Part shown: piece by piece, positions 1 through 8,845 of the stretch
How the letters are laid out: the number at the start of each line of letters is the position of its first letter
Numbering within the stretch: position 1 is the stretch's first letter
Origin: an uncultured Eubacteriales bacterium
GTDB lineage: Bacteria > Bacillota > Clostridia > Lachnospirales > Lachnospiraceae
Assembly (NCBI GenBank): GCA_900314565.1
Contig: OMVU01000004.1
Coordinates: forward strand, 1-64,000
Direction: 5' to 3'
Length of the DNA stretch: 64,000 nt
The notes under the pieces: generated by a model
The model's input: the letters and a program-made list of their open reading frames with translations, nothing else
Database searches by the model: none
Told to the model about the DNA's origin: nothing
Made by a program: the position numbers and the translations under genes

Positions 1-27
1 CCCGTGACAAAAGCACAATATTCTGTT

Positions 28-49
28 GAAAAACTGCGGTTTTCCGCAG
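28..49 (-). terminator. Rho-independent terminator of the surface-glycan operon
   Basis: On the minus strand a CTGCGG stem, AAAA loop and CCGCAG stem are followed directly by five T. It lies about 100 nt past the stop of the last acyltransferase gene, so it plausibly ends the long minus-strand glycopolymer transcript. The remaining bases from 50 to 148 show nothing recognisable. Confidence 0.7.
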
Positions 50-148
50 ATGTTGTTATGGATAGATCGATGTAGTTCTACTTTTATGTTGATCTAAGGT
101 TTAATAGTCAACAATTATAATCTGAATTGATTAATATCTCCTCACGCA

Positions 149-1207
149 TCATCTCCATACTATTGAAATAACTGGGAGCAGTGCCAGAATTGTTGCTAAA
201 ACCATCAGAACCAATTTAACAATTCCTGCAAATCGCACATCAGCAACATTTTTCCCCAAGACAATATCTGTTGCTATATTAAAGAAAGCATTAATAGTCT
301 TATTCACAAAATCAGATCCGAAGACAATGCATAGACCTACTGTTATTGTCGCGGAAACCAGCAACAACTGCGATAGTTGCATCAAGGGTAAATGCCGTGC
401 AGTAATGATTGTAATCGGTCTATGGCAAAGGAAAATCCCCAATGAATTTCTTCCTATCTTCGAAACTAACGGGACTGGTTTGTTCGGTACTATCACAAGC
501 ATTGTAAATATGGCCGCAGAAGAAATTAGAAATGTGGTAATTCGTTCAAACACGTCAATGATGTTATCATATGGATCCATAGTTAGATTATCTACGGTAA
601 ATGCAAATTTGTTATATGCGAGGATACCAACTCCTGTAGCAAGGAGTGCCAATAAGATACCAATAATAAGATGACGTTTATTTTTTAGCAGAACTATTGA
701 ATTGATCATCTCTTTATCAACCGAATACCCTGCCATAAAGAAGGGAGAAAAGGCAATAATCCTAGAAATTGCAAAAGAATTGTCGATAGATGTCCACATG
801 CCACATATAATGGCGGCCAGTACAAGTAGCATCAGGATATGCTTAATTTTCGACAGTCTTTCTGCTATTAGTCTCCATACAATAAGGCACATGATATACC
901 ACATCACATAATATGGTTCAATAGCATTTGGATTTTTATATCCAAAAACTATCATCATTAAACCATTGAACACTAGATAAATGATAAGCAATCGGAGTAG
1001 GGAGTACCCCCCCCTGGCTTGAATTCCTCTGCTAAAATACCCGGAAATGAAAATAAACGCCGGCATATGAAATAGATAGATTCCGATAACAATCGGGTCG
1101 GCAATGGCTTTGTTTTTCAGAATATGAGCAAAAACCACAAGGAGTATTAGCAGTCCCTTCATGTTATCAAAGGCGATTATTCTCTTTCCATCTTGCTTAA
1201 CATCCAT
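149..1207 (-). CDS. Membrane acyltransferase (acyltransferase-3 family), G8-tract gene, in frame
   Basis: This 352-residue polytopic membrane protein resembles the acyltransferase-3 family (OafA / fucose 4-O-acetylase-like), which O-acylates surface glycans. Family signs are the N-terminal FDNMKGLLILLVVFAH segment, the YLFHMPAFIFISGYFSRG block near residue 45, and about ten hydrophobic helices. A run of eight G at 1007-1014 on the coding strand encodes Arg-Gly-Gly near residue 66, just after FSRGIQA. The frame is open across it, so this copy reads ON. The ATG at 1207 has a GAGGAAT ribosome site. It follows the GpsA-TagD gene by 12 bp and is the last gene before the terminator. A paralogue at 8846-9854 has a longer tract and is out of frame. 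The acyl substrate and the sugar acceptor are not known. Confidence 0.88.
   Translation of the reverse strand: MDVKQDGKRIIAFDNMKGLLILLVVFAHILKNKAIADPIVIGIYLFHMPAFIFISGYFSRGIQARGGYSLLRLLIIYLVFNGLMMIVFGYKNPNAIEPYYVMWYIMCLIVWRLIAERLSKIKHILMLLVLAAIICGMWTSIDNSFAISRIIAFSPFFMAGYSVDKEMINSIVLLKNKRHLIIGILLALLATGVGILAYNKFAFTVDNLTMDPYDNIIDVFERITTFLISSAAIFTMLVIVPNKPVPLVSKIGRNSLGIFLCHRPITIITARHLPLMQLSQLLLVSATITVGLCIVFGSDFVNKTINAFFNIATDIVLGKNVADVRFAGIVKLVLMVLATILALLPVISIVWR
1007..1014 (-). repeat. Poly-G tract (G8TAC), contingency site in acyltransferase
   Basis: Eight consecutive C on the plus strand, read as G8 followed by TAC on the coding strand. The acyltransferase frame is intact at this length; any change not divisible by three would truncate the protein near residue 70. 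The same Gn-TAC pattern recurs in three other genes of this locus. Confidence 0.85.
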
Positions 1208-1219
1208 TACACTTATTCC

Positions 1220-1669
1220 TCAGCGCGGGTCTGTATTAATATCCTCATGGCTTGTTTGACTCTGTTCTACGCTTGCCGCATCATATAAGTCATGTTTTAT
1301 CTGAGAGCTTGATATCTCAGGTGTCCTGGGGAGATACACGACCTCGACGCCTTCCTCTTTCAAGAAGTCAAACTTTCCCTTCCAATCATTTCCCATCACA
1401 AAAGTATCAATATGATACTCATGCATATCAGATCTCTTCTGATTCCAGCTTTCCTCCGGAATAACTAAATCAACATACCTGACGGCCTCCACAAGGGCTT
1501 TTCGTTGTTCATAAGTGAAATAGCATTTTTTATGCTTTTCATTCCAGTTGAACTCATCTGATGAAATGGCCACAATCAGATAATCTCCAAGGGCTTTTGC
1601 CCTACGTAATAAATTGATATGGCCATAATGGAGCAGATCAAACGTCCCATATGTTATAACTCTTTTCAT
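1220..1669 (-). CDS. tagD: Glycerol-3-phosphate cytidylyltransferase domain with its own start
   Basis: This is the C-terminal part of the fusion. It starts MKRVITYGTFDLLHYGH, the HxGH-type nucleotidyltransferase signature, and contains the RTPEISSSQIK motif typical of TagD. It makes CDP-glycerol from CTP and glycerol-3-phosphate. A strong AAAGGAGAT site lies 7 nt before the ATG at 1669, inside the linker between the two domains. The cytidylyltransferase could therefore be translated independently of the interrupted GpsA half. At 149 residues it carries a tail of about 20 residues beyond the usual ~130. Product identity is firm; separate initiation is inferred from the ribosome site. Confidence 0.75.
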   Translation of the reverse strand: MKRVITYGTFDLLHYGHINLLRRAKALGDYLIVAISSDEFNWNEKHKKCYFTYEQRKALVEAVRYVDLVIPEESWNQKRSDMHEYHIDTFVMGNDWKGKFDFLKEEGVEVVYLPRTPEISSSQIKHDLYDAASVEQSQTSHEDINTDPR

Positions 1670-2746
1670 ACTCTGATCTCCTTTTGTTCTTAAGGTTGCA
1701 TTTTTCATTACAGCGGATTCATAGTTCAGGTCGAGAATAGGTTTTGATAGCTCTGTTTTACTGTCTCTCCCCATCAGTTCTTTTACCGCTTCCCTCGGAT
1801 CTGCTCCGTGATTGATGACTGCATCTACAGTGGTCATAATCGGCATTTCAACGTCGTATTTCTCCGCTAAGGTCATGGCAGCCGGAATTGCGTTTATACC
1901 CTCGACAACCATTCCGACAGTTTTTATCGCTTCCTGCGGATCATATCCTTGACCGATGAAATAACCACACCGATTATTTCGGCTGTGCTTACTGGTAGCA
2001 GTCACGATGAGATCGCCCATGCCAGCCAAGCCTCTGAAGGTCTCAGGCAAACACCCAATCTTAACACCCAGCCTTTCAATCTCCGCCAATCCTCTCGTTA
2101 TAAGGGCAGCTTTTGTATTATCCCCATAACCGAGACCAACAGAAATGCCTGATGCGAGAGCGATAATGTTCTTTAACGCACCACAAAGTTCCACACCCTT
2201 CACATCCGTATTTGTATATACACGCATAACGGGATTTGTGAAGATAGACTGAACCTGCTCCGCAACCGTTATATCTTCATATGCGGCGACTATTGTGGTC
2301 GGAAGATCTTTTGCCACTTCCTCTGCATGAGTAGGCCCTGACAATGCTACAACCTTTGCTTGTGGAATTTCTGACGAGATCACCTCGCTCATCGTCATGA
2401 GAGTGTCTGGCTCAATGCCCTTTGCCACGTCAACGATAATCTGACCATCTACGACATAGGATGAAGCTTGGTGTGCTGTTGACCGAACAAAGACTGATGG
2501 AACAGCGAAGAGAAGAATATCCTTATCCTCACACATCTCTTCGATGCTTTCGTTGAACTCAATTTCTTCCGGAATCTCCATATTCGGCAGGTTCTTTTGC
2601 CTTCTGGTCTTCCTTAACTCCTCTAATACCTTTGGCAATGCAGACCAAACTGTAACCTCATGTCCTGATAATGATAACATTCTGGCTAATGCCATTCCCT
2701 ATGTACCGGCTCCAGCAATACCGATCCTAGTCATATTATTTTCCAT
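1220..2746 (-). pseudogene. GpsA-TagD fusion: glycerol-3-P dehydrogenase plus cytidylyltransferase, interrupted by TAG
   Basis: The N-terminal ~330 residues match NAD(P)-dependent glycerol-3-phosphate dehydrogenase (GpsA). The C-terminal ~149 match glycerol-3-phosphate cytidylyltransferase (TagD). Together they would turn dihydroxyacetone phosphate into glycerol-3-phosphate and then CDP-glycerol, the donor for the TagF-like enzyme upstream. Reading from ATG 2746 gives IGIAGAGT-stop-GMALARM. TAG at 2699-2701 replaces codon 16, which is normally Trp in the GAGxWG nucleotide-binding loop. The next ATG (2695) would yield a 491-residue protein without the dinucleotide loop, so the dehydrogenase is probably inactive unless the stop is read through. 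Downstream GpsA features are intact: GPTHAEEVA, the catalytic-Lys segment VELCGALKN, and GLAGMGD. The change is explained by one G-to-A mutation. Recent decay, readthrough or sequence error cannot be told apart here. Confidence 0.85.
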
Positions 2747-2761
2747 CGATTCTACAAATAC

Positions 2762-4270
2762 TTATTGCGGCAACCTTTTATATTTGCTTTTTATAACCAC
2801 CACAATAACAAGCAAAAGAACAATGCCAACAGCAAAAGCAACTACCATATTATTCACTACACCACCAATGATATAGCAGGCCAGACTCACTGCAGCGACA
2901 AGAATTCCGTATTGCATCTGGCTCTCAACATGATTAATATGATTGCACTCGGCACCTGTTGAACTTAAAATCGTTGTATCTGAAATTGGGCTTATGTGAT
3001 CACCGCAAACACTTCCGCCGAGAACAGCTGCAGTTGTCATGACCATTAGAGATGTCATCTGATCTCCAAAAACAGAAACTGTAATAGGCAGTAAAATTGC
3101 AAATGTTCCCCAAGATGTTCCTGTTGAGAAAGCAAGCAGCAGCGCAACAACAAAGAAAATTGCGGGCATAAAGCTTAAGGAGATGCTAAACTTTTCCACC
3201 ACATTTGCGACAAAACCGCCAGCGTTCAGATAATCTCCACCGCATACTCCACTAAGTGTCCATGCAAAGATAAGAATCAAAGTTGCCGGAACCATATTCT
3301 TAAAGCCCTCTACGAGCCCATCTAAGAACTGCTTAGGGGTAACAATCTTTCGGGGTAAATACAAAAGAGCAAGAAACGCTACGGTATATAGAGCACCCAT
3401 AGCCAAACCGATGATTGCATCACAATTTGCAAACGCCTCTCCGACTCCTGATGCCTCACCAGTAAACAAGCCTCCAGTATACAACATCGAAACTATAGAT
3501 AACACAATTAAGGCAACAACTGGAAGAAGAAGGTCTATGACTTTACCAGGATATTTGCTGGTATCTAATTCTTCATCTGATTCCACATCTGAATTCCTGG
3601 TGTTTCCATTCATAGCAGCCAACTCATATTTGCGCATCTTTCCGAAATCTACTGCAAATAGAGTAGTTAGAAGAATCAAGCCAAGTGAAAACCAAGAATA
3701 GTAATTGCAGAAGATAGTCTTCATGAAAAGCCCAAACCCATCGATTGATGAGCCATCCGGCAAGGAGGAACTGACTGCTGCAGCCCAAGATGAAATTGGT
3801 GCGATAATACAAATCGGTGCAGCCGTGGAATCAATGATATAAGCTAGTTTCTCCCTTGAAATCTTGTGTTTATCAGTAATCGGACGCATCACTGTCCCAA
3901 CAGTCAGACAGTTGAAGTAGTCATCCACGAAAATGATGATTCCAAGAGCCATTGTGGCAAGTAAAGCTTGCTTCTTGGTCCTCAGTCTTTTGGAAGCCCA
4001 CTGTGCATATTTATGCGTTGCACCCGACATGTTCATAAGGTGGACAATCATGCCTAGAAGAATGATGAAGATAAGAACCCCCATATTCCCCTGAACCTTA
4101 TTGCTCATGATATCGAAAGTAACGGTTGCTGTAGAAAACAGGTTTCCCCCTGTATAGAGAAGTGCACCAACTATGATTCCAACAAACAAAGACAGATTAA
4201 CTTCTTTAGTAATCAGGCTAATTATTATTGCCAATATTGGCGGTACAAGCGCCCAAAAAGTTGCTTCCAT
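2762..4270 (-). CDS. Na+/H+ antiporter NhaC-family membrane protein
   Basis: A 502-residue polytopic membrane protein with about 12 hydrophobic helices. The IIFVDDYFNCLTVGTVMRP segment near residue 115 and the late STGTSWGTFAILLP and GDHISPISDTTI segments are characteristic of the NhaC / YheL-like Na+/H+ antiporter superfamily. These proteins exchange Na+ or organic solutes with H+ at the cytoplasmic membrane. It sits inside the glycan locus, 15 bp before the GpsA-TagD start and after the TupA-like gene, so it is probably co-transcribed. Its role there is unclear. The substrate could be an ion or an organic anion, since related NhaC-like proteins carry either. Confidence 0.85.
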   Translation of the reverse strand: MEATFWALVPPILAIIISLITKEVNLSLFVGIIVGALLYTGGNLFSTATVTFDIMSNKVQGNMGVLIFIILLGMIVHLMNMSGATHKYAQWASKRLRTKKQALLATMALGIIIFVDDYFNCLTVGTVMRPITDKHKISREKLAYIIDSTAAPICIIAPISSWAAAVSSSLPDGSSIDGFGLFMKTIFCNYYSWFSLGLILLTTLFAVDFGKMRKYELAAMNGNTRNSDVESDEELDTSKYPGKVIDLLLPVVALIVLSIVSMLYTGGLFTGEASGVGEAFANCDAIIGLAMGALYTVAFLALLYLPRKIVTPKQFLDGLVEGFKNMVPATLILIFAWTLSGVCGGDYLNAGGFVANVVEKFSISLSFMPAIFFVVALLLAFSTGTSWGTFAILLPITVSVFGDQMTSLMVMTTAAVLGGSVCGDHISPISDTTILSSTGAECNHINHVESQMQYGILVAAVSLACYIIGGVVNNMVVAFAVGIVLLLVIVVVIKSKYKRLPQ

Positions 4271-4287
4271 TGCTCGATTCCTTTCTA

Positions 4288-5223
4288 TTAAACATTCATT
4301 CTAGGTAAAAGCAGCTTGCCCCCCAATATTTGATCAGCTTCTGATGTAATGTCTGTATCAAAGCCAGAATTCGAGAAAAAAGTCATTTCTCCGAAATACA
4401 CGCTTCCGTTAATTTCATATAAATCAACTCTTAACTGAATTAAGTCTCTTGCAAGAGTCTCTGCAATTTCGATCATTAAATCAAAATTTTGAGGCTTAAG
4501 CTTTTGAAGAGCTTCTAAATCAACATCGTCATAAGGACAGTAGGGAATATAGTTCCAATATCTGTCAAAATAATGAAACCTGACTCCTCTTTCCGTATTC
4601 CGCCCTTCGGCAACGAATACATTATCGAACTTTCCGTTGAAGCATTGAAGCTTGTAGTCATTTAAACCACCCGAAGCATTGCCGCTGTTGTCGCCGGATT
4701 GTTCCATGTACTTTTCTCCAATGATCCGCGGATGGATATCCTTATATGGCCACTCTCGAAATTTGTAATAATAATTACGCTTTAGAGCCTCTGATAATTG
4801 TTTTTTCGCGGAATTGATATCCAACTTATTTTTATCCCGACAGATGATCACGCCGTGACTGTCATGAGTGCACTTAAGCACAAATTGATCCGGAAGTTTT
4901 TCGAAGTCAATTTCATCTACGCTGTTCCATGTCCCAATCGTGGGAATAATATACTGTTCACCAATAATCTGACTTACGAGCTTTTTTGCCTCAATCTTAT
5001 CGACCATCGAAGTATAGATTGGTTTTCGATCATGCAACTTAAGCCACTGGAGCTTTTCGTTAAATGTTTTTGGATTATCCAGATCTAACTCATATCCCAT
5101 TTCAATTTCAAATTTTCTTTTGAGAAACTGATCATCTGGCATAGAGTCAGTCCATCCATGAGCAGCATTGACTTTGAACCTATAATCACGGTCAGTCAGA
5201 TACATCCCAATTTGTTTAATCAT
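4288..5223 (-). CDS. TupA-like ATP-grasp glycopolymer enzyme
   Basis: Resembles the TupA-like ATP-grasp family, found in teichuronopeptide and capsule loci and thought to form an amide or ester link on a surface glycopolymer. Family signs are NPKTFNEKLQWLKLHDR near the N-terminus, FVLKCTHDSHGVIICRDK in the ATP-binding region, and DLYEINGSVYFGEMTFFSNSGFD near the C-terminus with metal/ATP ligands. I prefer ATG 5223: it forms a 4-bp ATGA overlap with the upstream gene and has a GAAGGG site. An in-frame ATG at 5271 would lie inside that gene. The preferred start gives 311 residues, usual for the family. Translational coupling to the upstream ATP-grasp gene is likely. The substrate is unknown. 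Confidence 0.85.
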   Translation of the reverse strand: MIKQIGMYLTDRDYRFKVNAAHGWTDSMPDDQFLKRKFEIEMGYELDLDNPKTFNEKLQWLKLHDRKPIYTSMVDKIEAKKLVSQIIGEQYIIPTIGTWNSVDEIDFEKLPDQFVLKCTHDSHGVIICRDKNKLDINSAKKQLSEALKRNYYYKFREWPYKDIHPRIIGEKYMEQSGDNSGNASGGLNDYKLQCFNGKFDNVFVAEGRNTERGVRFHYFDRYWNYIPYCPYDDVDLEALQKLKPQNFDLMIEIAETLARDLIQLRVDLYEINGSVYFGEMTFFSNSGFDTDITSEADQILGGKLLLPRMNV

Positions 5224-6341
5224 ATCTTTTCCCTTCTTGATAAAGGAGAGTCCTTCTTTTTCTTTATCCATCGTAATATTTCAGGTGTCTTGTCCCCAAA
5301 AGGTCCGCATCCCCATGCCATCTGGAATAACCATATTCCGCCTGAAATAGCATTTGCCTCAATCAAGACTGGTTCTTCATCCTTATTGATTGTAAAATCC
5401 CAGTTCACCACACCAATTTGTGGGATCGCCGAATGAACTTTTATGGCAGATTCGATAACCTTATCTATGTTATGTATCTTGTATCCACTAAACTTGATAT
5501 GCGTATTAGGATGTTCATTATAATATTGCTTAAACTCAGTGAATGCTGTATCATGTAATGTCCCGTCATTATCAATTGCAATGAACATACCGCCCGCATG
5601 GGCATTGTCCAACACCGAATCTCCTTGACCAATTCTCATAACAAGAGGAACTATTTCGATCCCCCCATTCCATACATACGTCATCACACGAAATGTATTT
5701 ACACTTTCCGGGTGCAAAGCTCGAATACTATCGCTGCAAATGATTTTTTCCTGGATAACATAATCTGAACCGAGTGACGCAATCTTGTCTCCAAAGTTTG
5801 AGTCACGAGCATTAAGTAGAGTGCACCCTTTCCCACTTCCACTTTCTATCGTAGGTTTTGCAAACCAAACGGTATCTTTCAGCAGGGAAGGTATGTCATC
5901 CTTCGATATCGATCTATAACAACTATCCCTTATTATACCATTGGCCGACGATACTACAACCCGCGGCGTCCTTATACCAATTCCATTTGCTATCATTGAT
6001 AAGACGTTTTTATCCTCAAGCACATCGCAATATTTCCGATTTTGATTCATGAAATATTCAAATTCTGGAATATAAAGCAATTCTGGAAAATAAGTGGGAT
6101 CAAACTTGCCAGTGAAAGCTGTATAGTGTTGATGCCAGATATAGGGAATCTTTTCTCCATAGTTCTTTATATACAGATCATCAATCTGTCTCTTTTGTTT
6201 ATCCGACAATTCAATGGAACTATATATTGCTATTCTACGCGGATCCTTAAACTTATTGATCTCATAAGTTCTCCGCGCCTTTATTAAATGCTTGTCCTGA
6301 TAATCTCTTATTCCGTTTTTTATGGATGTCTTAACGCTCAT
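5220..6341 (-). CDS. Sugar-transfer-associated ATP-grasp protein
   Basis: Resembles the sugar-transfer-associated ATP-grasp family. Visible signs are ATP-binding VWFAKPTIESGSGKG, YVIQEKI, VNTFRVMTYV, and a C-terminal INKDEEPVLIEANAISGG with metal-binding acidic residues. Such enzymes join a carboxylate to an amine or hydroxyl, using ATP, during surface-glycan assembly. ATG 6341 (MSVKTS) is preferred because GGTGAG lies just before it; an upstream in-frame ATG at 6380 is buried in the TagF-like gene. It is about 373 residues. It is paralogous to the interrupted gene at 7550-8635. It overlaps its upstream neighbour by none and its downstream neighbour by 4 bp, so co-translation is expected. Acceptor and donor are not known. 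Confidence 0.82.
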   Translation of the reverse strand: MSVKTSIKNGIRDYQDKHLIKARRTYEINKFKDPRRIAIYSSIELSDKQKRQIDDLYIKNYGEKIPYIWHQHYTAFTGKFDPTYFPELLYIPEFEYFMNQNRKYCDVLEDKNVLSMIANGIGIRTPRVVVSSANGIIRDSCYRSISKDDIPSLLKDTVWFAKPTIESGSGKGCTLLNARDSNFGDKIASLGSDYVIQEKIICSDSIRALHPESVNTFRVMTYVWNGGIEIVPLVMRIGQGDSVLDNAHAGGMFIAIDNDGTLHDTAFTEFKQYYNEHPNTHIKFSGYKIHNIDKVIESAIKVHSAIPQIGVVNWDFTINKDEEPVLIEANAISGGIWLFQMAWGCGPFGDKTPEILRWIKKKKDSPLSRREKI

Positions 6342-6354
6342 ATTCTCACCATTT

Positions 6355-7527
6355 TCAGTCTTCTCTGCTGAAGAATGCATTAAATCTCTCTATTATTAAA
6401 TTCACTACAGTTCTTGTTGAATCCCCAGACTCTGTAACTCCGTAGTAATTCATAGCCTGATCTCTTCCTAATAGCTTCTTCTGATTTAAAGACTCAAGCA
6501 TCAAACTATGTAGTTCATTCATATTCTTCGCAATCGGGAGTCCTACTTCATCTAAGGAAACACTGAGTTGCCGACTGCTTTTTGTGTAGTCGTCCAAGTC
6601 AAATAGAGCCAAAACCATCGGACGATCCATCAGCATATAATCTCCCGACACCGAAGAATAATCGGTGATCACCGCATCGGATATTAGGAGCAAATCAGCC
6701 ATGTCTGGATAATCTGAAACATCCAGCACCCGACCATTCGACCCTATTCCTTTTCCGAGGCTATGTGCCCTATATAGTCCTTTCCATGTATCTCCTGTCT
6801 CGGAGCAAAGCCATTCCACCAGAGCTTCTATATCTACGACCTCACAAGATTCATGCAATTTATCGTCTCGGAAAGTCGGTGCGTACATTATCAACTTGCT
6901 GTTTGTATCGACATTAAGCTTTTTTTTGATAATATCTGCTTTCTCCAGAGAAACATTTAATAACTGGTCATTCCTAGGCATTCCAACTCTGAGTATTTCC
7001 CCATTGTATCGGAACGCCGAACGGTAGACTCGTTCACCGTAATCTGATGCAGCAAGACAAATATCTGTCACAGCATCGTCTCTTACAACATTAGCTCTGT
7101 ATGTATCATTCCAGTCATCTAAATCATCATATAGAACCTTTTTGAAAGAACGATCTCCATGCCAAGTCTGTATAAAATACTGGCCCTTACGCTTCGCAAT
7201 ATTAGGGCGCATTTCATTATTGGCGATGAAACAGAAGGACGTTGCTAAAGACTGATAATATTCTTTCGAGTTATATTTTACCCTTTTTACATAAGATGGA
7301 ATAATTCCGTACGGATCATCATTTGAATTCAACGCCCATATAATATCAATCTCTGGATGCAATTCATGAAGCATCTCCGATATATTCCGCGGACTGTCGG
7401 CATACTGTCTTCCTCTGAAACTAGCGCAAAGGATTTGCGGTCGGATAGGATGTGTCACTCCATAAATCTTTGTGTATGCCACAGCTTTTGCGTTGTGTAA
7501 ACGCATTTTTATATGTCGATCCTTCAT
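6355..7527 (-). CDS. CDP-glycerol:poly(glycerophosphate) glycerophosphotransferase family (TagF/TagB-like)
   Basis: A 390-residue protein of the CDP-glycerol glycerophosphotransferase family, which transfers glycerol-phosphate from CDP-glycerol to a lipid-linked glycan at the inner membrane face. The diagnostic catalytic segment is QTWHGDRSFKK near residue 126; further signs are IMYAPTFRDD near 235, and YRAHS and ITDYSSVSGDY further on. It is shorter than TagF and lacks a large N-terminal domain, so it resembles single-unit or short-chain transferases. ATG 7527 has an AAAGGGG site. The TagD domain in the same operon supplies its donor, so glycerol-phosphate decoration or linkage is a reasonable inference. 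Confidence 0.88.
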   Translation of the reverse strand: MKDRHIKMRLHNAKAVAYTKIYGVTHPIRPQILCASFRGRQYADSPRNISEMLHELHPEIDIIWALNSNDDPYGIIPSYVKRVKYNSKEYYQSLATSFCFIANNEMRPNIAKRKGQYFIQTWHGDRSFKKVLYDDLDDWNDTYRANVVRDDAVTDICLAASDYGERVYRSAFRYNGEILRVGMPRNDQLLNVSLEKADIIKKKLNVDTNSKLIMYAPTFRDDKLHESCEVVDIEALVEWLCSETGDTWKGLYRAHSLGKGIGSNGRVLDVSDYPDMADLLLISDAVITDYSSVSGDYMLMDRPMVLALFDLDDYTKSSRQLSVSLDEVGLPIAKNMNELHSLMLESLNQKKLLGRDQAMNYYGVTESGDSTRTVVNLIIERFNAFFSRED

Positions 7528-7549
7528 TGTTTTGCCCCTTTGTTACTTT

Positions 7550-8635
7550 CTATTTTCCAAAGACTTCATTTAACATTTCTTCTGTTCGATCCCCGAAGAG
7601 AGGTCCATTAGTCATCTGATGGAAATCCAGCTGGCCATGATGCATGTTCAGTTCAATTAGCAAAGGCTCTGCATCTTCATTGATACAGATATCCCACGAG
7701 ATCAAACGATGATGAGGGAACATCAACGCCATATTCGAAACCATTATCTCCGCATCGTGCACTCCAGGGATTTGAATGCCTTCAAATTGGATGCCTGTGG
7801 TAGGATGTTTATCAAATCGTTCCCCGGTTGTACGAAAAGCATATTTCTTCAACATATTGTCATCGTCAATTCCAACAACAATTCCGCCACTACTTGCGTT
7901 ATCCACATAAGCATCGCCAATCCCCACACGAAGAACCTTTGACAGAACAGAAACTACTCCATCTTTATCCAACCAGGTCATGATTCTTACCGTATTAACT
8001 GCGTTCGGATTAATTCTTGAAAGCACATCGTGCTGTATAACCACCCGCTCTTGGATAACGATATCGTTTTTCTTCTGTTTATTACCGAATGATTCGAAGT
8101 TTTCGAATCATACTTCATCTCTCTCAAGTTTAATTACTCCATGACCTCCACATGAGTTATTCGCTGCTTTGAGGAATACGCACTGTGCCTCCTTGCACTT
8201 TTCTACTACTATGGCAGAGCTAACTATTTTCCAATCTATTATCCAAAATCCATTAATCCGTTTTGCGATTACCTTAGGCTGCTTCGCATCTGGAAAATAG
8301 ACATCGTAGTAGCACTTATTATCAATAAACTTAAAAGCATGTCGATCGTTATAGAAAGGATCTAACACTGTGTAGTAAAGGTCATCCGGCAGATACCTGA
8401 CGTCAAATGTACCATTAACTTTAGAGTAAAATATCTGGAACACCTCATCTGTCTTGGTATATCTATCCCAGAACTCTCTTATCTTTCTATGTTCCTCAGG
8501 AGAGGCTGTACCCCCCCCCACAAGATTATGAAGCTTGTTGTGGAAATCTTTTCTTTCCATGCGAACGCGGTGAATATCAATCACCTTATCTATAGCTCGT
8601 TCTGCGTGAATGATCATTCCTCCGAAAGTTGGCAT
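7550..8635 (-). pseudogene. Sugar-transfer-associated ATP-grasp gene with G9 tract, interrupted by in-frame TGA
   Basis: Two open segments (8635-8108 and 8107-7550) lie in the same frame and together make one ATP-grasp protein of about 361 residues, paralogous to the gene at 5220-6341. The N half ends ...VIKLERDEV, then TGA at 8108-8110. The frame then continues FENFESFGNKQKKNDIVIQE and on through INPNAVNTVRIMTW to the metal-binding INEDAEPLLIELNMHHG. A single nonsense codon is the only break. A run of nine G at 8511-8519 encodes Gly-Gly-Gly near residue 40, and the frame is open across it at this length. The start ATG at 8635 has a GGAGG site. A GTG at 8044 could restart only the C half. Possible states are a fresh pseudogene, readthrough or sequence error. 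Confidence 0.82.
8511..8519 (-). repeat. Poly-G tract (G9TAC) in ATP-grasp gene
   Basis: Nine consecutive C on the plus strand, read as G9 then TAC on the coding strand. At nine the N-terminal ATP-grasp frame continues correctly from HNLVGGG into TASPEEHRKI, a region that aligns with the paralogue at 5220-6341. Loss or gain of one G would truncate the protein after about 40 residues. Confidence 0.82.
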
Positions 8636-8845
8636 CGCAATATCCTCCGAATTAATATACTATTTCCCTGAATCCGCAGAGTTGATTTTTATAATATACG
8701 GTAAAAGAATGCTATACTGTAATGTTTGATAGTGGAATATTATCCTTCGTATCAACAAACCAATTGGGTGAGTTTATCAATTGAAGAATCAAACTCATAA
8801 ACCCCATTCAGAAAAGGATTTGCACACATAATCAAAAGATGAACT
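8636..8845 (-). promoter_or_regulatory. AT-rich intergenic gap, possible internal promoter
   Basis: A 210-nt gap, unusual in this otherwise tight operon. On the minus strand it holds a GAGTTT/AAACTC stem-loop around 8770-8800 without a clear T run. A weak promoter-like pair follows: TTACAG, 18 nt, TATATT. The pair ends about 60 nt before the ATP-grasp start. It could separate the locus into two transcription units, but neither signal is strong. Confidence 0.3.

Noticed and set aside
2699-2701. TAG as pyrrolysine codon
   Set aside because: The position is a conserved Trp of a nucleotide-binding loop and no pyl genes are seen; a G-to-A mutation is simpler.
8108-8110. TGA as selenocysteine codon
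   Set aside because: No stem-loop of the bacterial SECIS type was recognised just downstream, and the paralogue has no Cys at the matching place.
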